DNA from: Thereva unica
Taxonomy: Eukaryota > Arthropoda > Insecta > Diptera > Therevidae
Reading direction: 5' to 3'
Assembly: GCA_949987705.1 (NCBI GenBank)
Contig: OX465283.1
Location: forward strand, 52,490,953-52,554,952
DNA length: 64,000 bases
Position numbers and translations under genes: made by a program. Of this stretch, positions 42,701 through 54,700 are shown in pieces. Every line of letters begins with the position of its first letter. The first letter of the stretch is position 1. Below the pieces are notes generated by a model. The model did no database searches. It was not told the DNA's origin and saw only the letters and a list, made by a program, of their open reading frames with translations.

Positions 42701-45700
42701 CCCAATCTCACGTGGGGGAGTGAGGGGGTCTCGGAAAATATCACGTAATCGATAAACAGTGTAAAATTGCTAGAAAAGTGGGTTAGATTAAGTAAAACCT
42801 GTTTCTCCACTAAAGACCCCATTCATTTTCAGGCCGCCGGCGGGTCAGGTCCGCAGGCACGGGCCGATGACACAATACACAGTGTGACTGAGGAATGAGG
42901 ACTTCAGGTATCCGTCTGACAAGCCGTGGCATGCAGGTGAGGTCATGGCACGCGGGCGAAGACGACAGTTTAGCATAGGAGGTTGTTAATTCAAGTGCAA
43001 AAATGTTCATGGCCTCAACGAAAACTTTAAAGATTGGTGACTACAGAATAACTTTTAAAATACACGGACCACCATATTTGCTGACAAAATGCGCAGGCGG
43101 CACGGAGAAATTAAATGTATAGGAAATTCTCGTGGCTCACGCCATAAACATTCGAGTGTGAATGGTTTTCGCGCCTAGTTCGCCGCGCCTTGCTTTCAGT
43201 TTCGAGTGGATACGGGTTGAATTCGTGCCGTAAATTCACGGGTTGAGACTGAATAGAAGTCTGATCTTCAAGCACAAACTGACGACAAATGCCCACATAT
43301 ACAAAGATATTTGTCATATTTCTTGGACTGCAGGTCCCGTCCAGTTGGCCGCGGCGGTTTTTATGGTGATACTTGTCTTCAAGACGAAACCTTTAAAGCC
43401 ACGGCCTGCCGTCAACCTGTGTGTGAAAGGGGCATACTCAAATTTTATTTTTTTAAGCGAACGCCAGAAAGTACCATAGCAGCACCCCGATTGTTTAGCA
43501 GCCACAGGCCAGCCAAATTCTACGAATGCTGCGGCGTGCGATCCAAGTAACTCTGACCCGCCATTAGAATATAGAACTACAGAGAGGGCCCTCGCCAAAT
43601 TTTAGCGTAATGAAATTCTTTTGGAGTATGGGTGCTCTTGCTCTTGACATTAAGGGGAGGGGGAGGTGGTCGAGCCAAATCGCACGACATCTCACCAAGG
43701 GTGGAGAGGGAGTCCAAAAATCATAAAAATCGCCTCACGTTATTATTGCACAAAAAGGTATCAAATGTAGCATATAAAATATTCGAGGTATATCCTGTAT
43801 ACTCGCTTATTGCACCCCAGTATGAAAGAGCAATTTTCAAATTACCAGTGCGGATTCAGGAAACAAAAGTCTACAACCGATCACATATTCGCATTATGGC
43901 AGACATTAAAATGATGAAAGAATTTAATATAGAGAGCCGCCTCTTCTTCATTGTCTTTAAGACAGCATATGATTTTGCGCTACGACCAACAATCTACGAA
44001 GCAATGGTAGAACTGAATTTTCCAGATCAATTAATTTAACTCACTAAAACTTCATTGAGTCGAGTCGAGTGATAAACAAGAGTGAAAATACCGAGCAATG
44101 TATCGGCGCCCTTTGAATCGAATAGAGGCTTCAGTCAAGGAGACTCCTTATCCTGCTTACTAATTAACATCTTACTAAAAAAAGGAGTCCGGAAGGCACG
44201 CATTGAAACCAGAGGGACAACTAGAAACAAGTCTAATCAGCTAATGGCATATGCCATTATAAGCAGGTCAATGACTGCAGCAAAGGAAGCCTATGTAGGC
44301 AGCATCAAAATCTGAACTTATTATCAGTGAAAATAAAACGAAACATATGCGCGTCTTTATAGAACAGTACAGGAAGAACAGGACAAAATATAATAGTCGA
44401 CAGAAATAACATAGAATCTATAAGCGAGTTCACCTACTTAGGAACTCAGATTAACATAGGCAACAACATTACGGCGAAAATTAAAAGAAAAGGAACACTT
44501 CTATCATGTTGACATATTTTAAATCAAAAATAATAAACAGAACTGTCAAATTTAAGTTATACAAAACAGTAATAAAACCAGTAGTGATGTATGGATCGGT
44601 CTTTAGAAGTTGCGAAAGATCCTGGTGAAGAGGATACAATCACGAATATACAAATATACAAAGAACTTGACATAACCAAAAGCATCAAGATCTCAAACCT
44701 ACGCTGGATAGGACATGAGAGTGTCGGAAGAAGCGCCGCATTCATTCATTCACGTAAGCGCCAACTGATTCGGTTGCAGCCATTGCCAGCACATCTCAGA
44801 TGCTTCCTTTTGAAGTTTTAAAGCATGACAAGGCAGAATTTATCCGTTGGACCGGACCAATCACAGCGTTGCGGTGTACCCTGTAGTAGTGATGTTTAAT
44901 GTAATTGAATGCTTCCATCTCAAAATCGGACTGTTCTTACAGCTTGTGAATGACGTCGGTGCACGGACATTAAATAAAAAGGTAAATAAAAATATTGGCC
45001 TCGATTCCCAGATCCGGCGGCGCGGAAGTGAGTGCGGATTTGACACTTTGCGATTCTCAAATCCGCAACCGCGAATCTCTCTTTGACATTTTCCGCGCTT
45101 TAAAAGTGTGATCCACAACAAATTTTCTGCGGATTCGAAACCACAAATGCGTCTAAGATAATCCGACATCGGGTATTTCATTATAGTGTGAGCCTTCATT
45201 CCGAATTTTTGATTTAATTGAATCCGCGACAGCGGATTTGAGAATCGCAAAGTGTCAAATCCGCACTCACTTCCACGACGCCGGATCTGGGAATCGAGGC
45301 CATTCATCATTGGCGGGATGCACTGTATGAATCCGCACTAAGGCATCCGTAGAGAAGAGATTCCAATACGCTTCAACTGGTGTACCTTGTTTTTTGACGT
45401 TGGAATGTTTTTGAAGTTTGATTCCAAGTGTAATATCGTAGCATTTCAGAGTAGTAAATCAATGTTCTTACAAATACATCAGCTTTGCGCATCGCAAAGA
45501 AACTTGTCAATTTGGTGGATGGTGGTCGTTCAGTCCGGTGCGCAGCGCTTTCCTTTGTAAAATATACACGTTGGCATTTTCGATATAAGCTACCAAATGA
45601 GCCACAGTTGGATATCTTTAATGAATGGCAAATGAAAATATTCGCCATATCGCTTCATAACTCCCATTTGATACTGTGTTATTTCGTCGATGGTATTTGG

Positions 45701-48700
45701 TATGGTTTTACCAAAAACATCCATGTCACTCCCTTTTGTGACATATTTGCATATGTATTTGACTGATTTGGCAGAATTGTAAAATTCAACATCTATATGA
45801 GTATTGAATGCCGAATAGGGTATGACCCAACGATTGTCAACTTTAAAATACTGATTATTATACTTCTAAGTAATATTTTTGCCATTCACCTCAGTCGATC
45901 GAAGTCGGTACAATTGGTAACCATCGAGCCCGTATACAGTTTTAGAAATCAATGCTCTTGGTTATCGTTTTGAATACGAGTATTACCCATTTATCAAGGA
46001 TGGTGGTTTAATGCTCTATAAGGCCAATGAATCATGCTTTTTGTTATCACTTCAAACAATCATGGGATCAGTAGCTTTATAAGGAAATTCTGCCGAAATA
46101 GCGTCATCGATTTCATCTGGTCTTATATCCAACCAGGGGGCCTCGGTAGTCTAGAGGTAAGGCGCCTGACTACTACCCCACAGATACCGGGTTCGAATCC
46201 TGGCCAGCCCACGGTGCTTCGCCTCTTCCACTTTCCCACCCACATAACTTTCCTTCTTTCTTCTCCCCTCTTTGCATTCCTGATTACTCCTGTCATAGCC
46301 TTCGCTAGTCCCTCCCCACTGCACCAAGCCCTTGTCATCGGTTGGTTGATGAGATTCAACTCGTTTCAGGAGGCATAACACTCCAGCGAGTTGTTTCTTG
46401 ATGCCCCGATGCCAGAGTCACGAAATGGTTGGGAGTAGGTGGAATAAAATATCGCGGCTAGGTTGTGGCAGTTCCTTCCTACTTTTCGCTCTCTTTCTCT
46501 ATCTTATGATTAGAGCTGTTGTTCGACATTGCACTCTATACGAAAAAAATAGATTGTCGAACAGTACAAAGGGGCTTCCCCCAAGCCTCTAGTCTATCAC
46601 ATAAAAAAAACCAATCAGATTAGATTTGTACATCGAGCAACGATTTTTTACAATACATCAAACCAAGGAGGATCTTAATTTTTGTTGTGACGATCTGACA
46701 ATCTATTGGCGATTTTTCCAATAGGGATATGGCTTTTTTTTTCAAGCACCATTACAAAAACACCAACTACTAATCATGAAAACCTTGGTATTGAGGTCTT
46801 CTAACACAAACAACTCTCAAACAGTCATTTCACACGTCCAAATTTTCAAACATCGATTACACACAAAACAATGATTCATTTTTGTAATTGTATGTAATTG
46901 TTAAAAATGTGCCGCAACAAAAAATAACGTTGAAAATCACTGCTCTATACCACAGAAAGCCCCTACCATATTGCCGGGGTGCAGGGGTGAATTTTTTAAG
47001 TCTGATGCCAAAATTAAAGTCACCTAAATACTAAATCATGTAAATTGCGCCAACTACGAAAATTACTTTGTGAAAGTGAATTCTTTATTAGACAAGAGTC
47101 CTTCGGAGAAGGACATTCAACCCTAAGCTTGTGTTCTTAGAACCTTGTAAAATGGTGTGGGTGCCAGAAAGAGTTTTTGATCTGAGACTCTCTGCGAACT
47201 AATGCAGCGCCTCTTACACTGATATTAATGAGTATTCTGCTTTTATTAATTGGAATAAATTAGTTTCTTTTCACAATCCCACCAAGAAGACTCCGTCCTG
47301 CACGAAATAGCAGTACAAACTAAAAATAATTGTGACTGAAATAAATTGTATTTGAATCTGTTAAATAAAACCCGGGACTTGGTTTGACAAGTGTTTTTTT
47401 TGCTACAGTCAGGACATACAGCTTATGTTGAAAATTTGATCTCGTAAAATTCAAAGGAAATAAAATAAAACATAAAAATATTCTACGATTTTTATCCAGT
47501 TTTAGCATTCTGAATTGCATCATGCTGTACATCATCGATGTACATGTGGATTTTGGAGTTGTTTACTACTGTAGGAAGGTCATTTATGAATAACTATATG
47601 TGAGGCGGAAAGTAAAAAGGGACCTCATGTCGGCAATTTCCGGTTTTGAGTTATTGACATCTTTGAATAAAGCAGATATTTCTGAATCATTTAGTAAAAA
47701 AACCATGTCTCTATGAATTTCTTTTACCAAGATACGGGTTTTTGAAGATTTTAGAATAAAAAGGGGCATTTTCAGAAAAACGCATTTAAAATTGTAAAAT
47801 TACACAGAATCTTTATTTTCAATATTTAAAAAATTATTTTACATCTGAAAGAAGGTAGATAATAATCTGTTCTTCGAAATATACCAAAAAAAGTTCTTAA
47901 ATAGTTGGATTTATTTTAAATTGAGATATTTTTCATCCAACCGAATAATATTGACTGTACTAAAAAATTTACATTGCCGACTTGAGGTCCCTTTTTACTT
48001 TCCGCCTCACATATGTACATATTTATTTTTTTTATTTATTAACAAGTGTAATTAAAATTTACAGATATTATTCATAAAGTTAAAGCATGATCACAAAGTA
48101 ACATAGCTACCCTTATACCCTGGTCGTAAGAACGGGTTAGTCAGTCCGCACGCTCTACGGCTAGGATAAAGAGCAACCTGTTTCTCGAAACACAATACAA
48201 ATAATAATATCTCCTCAGAAGCCAATATCACAAAATTCTCTCAATTAGTATAAGTATATAAAACAATTCTATATCATATTAAAATTATACACAAATAAAA
48301 TTTAAGAAAAGAAAACAGATCAATTCTAGTACAATAAAATTTCAAGCTACTATGATATTACAGATCTGGATGAAATAAACGTTTAATAGCTGGAGGTGAT
48401 AGGTCAATAATCCACTTCCTTATCAATTTGCCATTAATTAGGGTCGACGTTCGTTTTCCTTTTAACTCATCAGGAAGTAAATTAAAAGTTTTGGTTGCAA
48501 TATATTTATGAATTCGCCTATCGATTTGTTTTAACACTTTAGGTGCTGGAACAATTCGACGTCTGGATGAACTTTCTTTCAACTTCTCGTATGCGGATTG
48601 TAGTGAATTAAAATTTCGAAAGATCGATTTCTCAATGAAGTATTTTCTTACACTTATAATAGATTGCTCTTTGTACACATCCTCCGAGGAGTAGAATAGA

Positions 48701-51700
48701 GGTTTATTGAAAATGAGTTTGACTAGTTTTTTTTGAATAGTAAGAAGTGGCCTCATTGACACATCATGCGTGCCTCCCCAAACAGCAATGCCATACGTTA
48801 CAATCGACCAGAATAAACCATAATAAATCGTTAACAATTGTTTCCTCGTAAGAATCGGTTTTAATTTGTAAACGAGGTAAATCATAAATCGAGATTTCTG
48901 GACTACTTTTTTGACGTGTTCTGTCCAGTTTAAATTCGAATCCACTATTACACCTAAATACTTAGTATGTGATACTCGTTTTATCTGCGAACAATCTCAA
49001 GAACGCGGATAACAATTCATAGCATGTATTGTGATGTTTGTATTGAGCGGTAAACTATTTCTATAACTGCCAAAAGTCATATATACAGTTTTTCTACATT
49101 AAGAGAGAGGTGGTTCTGAGATAACCATTTCTTTACTTTATTTATCATTACATTGGCAGTTGTTAACGCTTGTTCCCACGTCTCTCCTTTGACAATTAAT
49201 ACTGTGTCATCTGCAAAAGATACAATTTCGCAACCTAAGTCCATCAAAGCATACTGTTGATATACAGTATGAATAAGATTGGACCTAATATCGTGCCTTG
49301 CGGGACACCGCAGCGTACACGCATCTCATTACTATATACATCATCTATTTTAACAATTTGAGTTCTATTCGTTAGGTAACTGCGTAGGAGATCATTCGCT
49401 ATACCTCTAAGTCCTAGTTTATAAAGTTTTTGCAATAAAAAGTTATGGTTTACTGTATCGAGCGCTTTTGCAAGGTCTAGAAATTTTGCTACACAAGGTG
49501 TTGTTTTACTTATTGCATCATAAACTTCATCAAATACCTTAACAAGTGCATCGTCAGTACTTATTCCAGTCTGGAAACCGTATTGTTTTGGACTAATAAT
49601 TTTATCCTTATCCATGTAATTATTTATTCTTGTTTTCAACAATTTTTCAAATATTTTCGCCAAGTTACATATAAGTGAAATTGGACGATAACACAGGCCT
49701 GCAAGGTTTTTTTCTTTTCAATTTAATAGTTGTATTTTAAGTATTTTTTCGCGCTGAATCCGAATCCGTTGGCCAAATTGCCCTATCACGTCAGGATTTT
49801 GAGCAATCCTAACCTAAAAGTGCCAAAAAGCGTGTTTTTGCACTTTTGCGCGTTAAATATCTCAAAACTATGGAATGATAGGGCAAATCTGACAACGGGA
49901 TCGTTTTCAGCATGCCAAAATCTATAGAAAACCATGTCGAAAGCGTGAAATTTGACAACACTTTTTTTGTAATACTGAAAAGAAAAACTTCTTGGCGCGA
50001 AATCGACCATTTTTATTAAGACATGTTATCATCGTTGCACCTCGTTTTTTCTTTTCAGTATTACAAAAAAAGTGTTGTCAAATTTCACGCTTTCGACATG
50101 GTTTTCTATAGATTTTGGCATGCTGAAAACGATCCCGTTGTCAGATTTGCCCTATCATTCCATAGTTTTGAGATATTTAACGCGCAAAAGTGCAAAAAAC
50201 ACGCTTTTTGGCACTTTTAGGTTAGGATTGCTCAAAATCCTGACGTGATAGGGCAATTTGGCCAACGGATTCGGATTCAGCGCGAAAAAATACTTAGGAT
50301 ACGACTATTAAATTGAAAAGAAAAAAAAAACGTTTTTTGCAGGCCTGTGTAATTTGTTGCTTTATCTTTATCACCCGATTTGAATATCGGTACAATTTCT
50401 GCTTTCTTAAATGGATCAGGAAAAATTCCAAGTTCTAAACATCGATTCATAATAAAAGTTAAAGGCTTACATATCAAATAAGAGACTGACTTTAGAGTTT
50501 TTGCTCGTATGCCATCGATACCAGACGCTTTATTACTGTTCAATTGCGAGATAATTTTCAAAATTTCTGATTCAGTGGCAGGATTTAAGAATATAGAGTC
50601 TTGAATTGTAATTTGTTAGCTATCAAAAGGTTGAGTGGAGACGTCATCAAATTTCTTAGCAATTTCCGGACCCACCGAGGAGAAAAATCGGTTAAATTCA
50701 TTTGCAATATCTTTTTTATTTTCTACATAATTTGTTTCATTAATTTGAATTTTTTCTATCTCAAAACGATCGGATTTTTGCCTTTAATTTTCGAATTTAC
50801 AAAACCCCAGAGTTTCCTATTATCATTAGAAATATTATTTATAAGTCGGTCATTGTACACAATTTTTGCTACACGAATTTCATTCTTTAGTTTGTTCTTA
50901 TACGCCAAATATTTATTTTTCAACGTTATGTTACCAGGATCTTTTTTATAATCAAGGTATAGCTTGCCTTTAATTTTGCAAGATTTAATCAAGTCTCTTG
51001 TCATCCAATCATTTCGCATCGCGTTTTTGTTTCGAGAAGTGAAGGTTTTTGTAGCTGAGTTAATATGAAATTGCAATTTGTCAATAAAAATATTAACCGC
51101 AGCATTAATATCACGTTCGTTAAAAACTTCATGCCATTTTTCTAGGTTCAAAATGTTACACAATCTTTTGTAATCGATATTAAATCTATGGATCGGTTTG
51201 CTTTTTGGTTGTCCTGAATTAACGGTTTTTTCAATAAAAAGTAAAGTACACAAATGGCCCGTAATATCAATATCATACACAATCGGTTTAACATTTTCAT
51301 CGCAAGATAGTTTAGCAAATATGTGATCTAAACAAGAAGGGCGTTGATTCGCAAAAATTCTGGTTGGTACATTTATAAACGATTGGTAACCAAGTTCATA
51401 ATAGTTCGTTAGGTACTCATCAACATGAACATTCTCTAATAGTATACATATCTATATTTATATCACCGATTACTATATGATATGTAAATATAATTTTAGT
51501 GTCTGTCTGTGATTTCAAAATAATTCTGTTTTTCTAAGTTCATATGGATATTTACATGATATTAAAACAAAATTGAGTATTTTTAAAACTTTTCTCTGAC
51601 TGTATGCTTGTATGTCTGTCTGTCTGTTTGTTCGGGCTAATCTCGGAAACGGCCAATCCGATTGGGATGGGACTTTATCTGGAAGATTCAGTATTTTTGC

Positions 51701-54700
51701 AGGCATGTTTTAGGCAATTTTGATGCGTTTTTATATTAGCTTCACCTGTATGTATGGAGGTATGTAAGTAGACAATTCTTGCAACATGATTTTGACCCAC
51801 TTCCACATAACCGATCAAATTAAAAAATTTCACGTATGTATAGTTCACGTGCAATCTGCGAATTTTGTAAAAAAATCAAGATGGCGTTTGCAAGGTGGCG
51901 GCCAAATTTCGCAATTGTGCTCCCCGACCGCCAATATGGGTATCAAATGAAAGGGTATAATAAGTAGAATACAATTAGCTATGTGGTGTCATTCAAATTT
52001 TAAAATGGTGTCCAAAACAAAATAGCGGTCTACCTTTTCCTTTACACTCGGAAAGAAAGGATATGATGTTTTTTTTAAATTTCGAAGGTTGTTTCCATAT
52101 ACATGCTGGAGCAGTAAAAACTTTACATTCAAAATTATTTTTTACTTTTTAGTTTATTTTAAAATAAAAGCATATTCTTTAGCCTTTTTAAACTAGTTTA
52201 TTCAAATCCGAATATCTGAACCTACTATCGGATCAGACCGAAAACTTGAACCCAAAGAAAGCGAGTGAACACTTTTTTATCATTCTAAAGCCTCGAAAAG
52301 GCTTTATCTAAATATTTAGGTTGGCCAAAATAAATCCTGCCGCATCTGACAAAAGAAATTTTTTTGGTTCAATGCGTTGTAATCTTCTACATTTATATAA
52401 TTCGAGTGTCTGTCTGTGATTTCAAAATAATTGTCATTTCCTAAGCTCTGTCTGTGTCTGACTGTCTGTCTGTTTGTCCGGGATAGTCTCGGAGACGGCG
52501 GCGGCGACGTTTAAGCTACTTTTCACTCTGATCCGACTTTCGGATCGAAAACATCACTCGATAATCGAAAAAACGTGAATAAAATGCTGTAACTGAAAGA
52601 TATTGTTCTTTCAATTAGCGAAAACACTCTAATGGTTTGTCATCTCCACAAATAATCGATGGGTCTGAAGATAATTTAAACAGAGAAAATATGAGACACA
52701 ATGAGCCAAAGCTAAACAATGAACAAGAAAAAGTCCATCAACGCATCACCAACAGTGTGTTAATACGAACAGGCCCGCCGCAATGGGGGGCAACAGCAAT
52801 AGAGTGAACCCCCAATTTTGAAAACCCAAAATCCCTGCTAACTTGAAACCCAAAAAGACAAAACCGCCACGCAGGGGTCTAATTTATTGTCAAGCAAACT
52901 GACAATAAAGAATTTATTGTCAAGCAAACTGACAAGAGCCTGAAACACAGGCACGCAGTACGCTAAAGTATATGTTATGTTACGGTATGGATTCTTCTAC
53001 TAATCATATTTAATAGTAAAAACTATTTTTCTTGCTTTCATTTTCGCAAAGACGTCGATGACATCAGCTCTCATGTATGATAACATGATCTTAGAAAACC
53101 AACCATGTCCAATACGCTGCTTCACTACCGCATCGAACGAGAACCGGTCTACGTTTGTCCGTTTTCTTTGCCTCATACAATTCCTTAAAGCTCCAATAGG
53201 AGCATATTAACAGCGCTGCAAATTCGCTCCTCTTAGTAGCGCTTCGCCTTTTTCTTGCTGGGATAGCTTTTGGATTGATTCTGCCAAAAGAAAGATTACT
53301 ACTGATCCCCAGAGGAAAGCACAAGGGCCTGTCTACATAAAACACTATATCTACAGTCAGTGTCAAAAGTAAATCAATATCTAAAAATATTGAATTGAAA
53401 ATTATAAACAAAAATTCAAAAAAGGGGCCTTAAAGTGTGGAATAAGTATGATCTTATAAAGTTGCTAATGTTCGTCTCCAGCCGAAATGTATTTATTTAT
53501 TCGATTTTTTGAAAGGCGCCAAATTGTAAATTTTTATGCTGTACGCTGGGTGCCAATTTCGCAAAATATATGAGCTGGTGAAAATAAGGTCTGGCACGTA
53601 CTTGTCTTATATTTTTTTTATGTGAAAGACTAGAGTCACAGGAAAGGCCCTTGATACTGTCGACAATCTATTTTCTTCGTATAGAGTGCAATGTCGAACA
53701 GCAGCTCTAGTCGGGGAAGGAAGGAACTGCCACAACCTACCCGTGATATTTTTAGTCCACCTGCTCCCAACCATTACTATCGCAACTTTGACATCGGGGC
53801 ATTGAGAAACCACTCGCTGGAGTGTTATGCCTCCTGAAACAAGTTCAATCTCCTCAACAAACCGATGATTTGCGCTTTTGGTGCAGCGGGGAAGGGCTAA
53901 GGAAGGCTACGGCAGGAGGAATCAGGAATGTAAAGAGGGAAGAAGAAAGAAGGAAAGTTGTATAGGTGGGAAAGTGGAAAAGGCGAAGGACCGTGGGGCT
54001 TGCCGGGATTCGAACCCGGGACTTCTGGGATGGTAGCCAGACGCCTTACTCCCTAGGCTACCGAGGCCCCATATTGTCGAAGGAGTAAGAGAAATGCAAA
54101 GTACCGTCATCAGGCAGCAGTGAAGTGGGTGCAGATCATTGCTGAAGTTTAGGAAAAGTGCGGGTGATAGAATTGACACCTGGGGAACGCCGGCCAAAAC
54201 GCTGTGGGTTTTACGCCGTCCAATACTACCTTAATTGAACAGCCAGAAAGGAAGCTGTTCTAGTTCCTTAGAACTAAGTTTGTACCAATAACATACATAT
54301 AGCTTGGTCAACAAAGCAGAGGGGCATTATCTGTCAAAAGGCTTTGCGATATCTAGAGCAACCAGACCAGACTCACTAAAGCGGTGAATGCAAGGACCAG
54401 AAGTTTTTATTGCCTGTAGTAGTGTTAAGAATATTACTTCACAATCTATCATCAAGTGATAATTTGACTTTCCTGATGGTGGAGTTACAAGAGTTTTTCA
54501 GTTTGATGTACTCACGATGAAGGCGAACGTATGCTCCATAGGCGGCTTCTTTAGCTTTGATTGCGTTCATACATTCCCGACTAAACCATCTGTTCAGCCT
54601 AGGCTTCACAGATTTGGTAGAGTGAGGGATGAACAAGCGCATAATTCGTATAATTTTGGTGACACAGAGGGCTGCATAGTTCGCATTGGCATTACGTAAA

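Larger units (their letters stand above)
42484..46942. mobile_element. Probable hAT-type element, 4.46 kb, carrying four other insertions
   Basis: The ends are CAGTGATTCTCAAACC and GTTGAAAATCACTG, each with a GTGCCGC motif close by (42502-42509 and 46915-46921), the CAGTGxTTCTCAA style of many hAT elements. Flanks CTCTAGAC (42476-42483) and CTCTATAC (46943-46950) match at 7 of 8 bases. Inside lie a family G copy, a LINE fragment, a MITE and a SINE. No transposase was recognised. Confidence 0.65.

Noticed and set aside
43314..43598. 94-codon minus frame in family G copy 2 as a gene
   Set aside because: It resembles the copy 3 frame only because the DNA is related. There is no conserved start or length.
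53091..53411. 106-codon minus frame as a host gene
   Set aside because: No recognisable domain, no splice context, and it lies in repeat-rich intron sequence.
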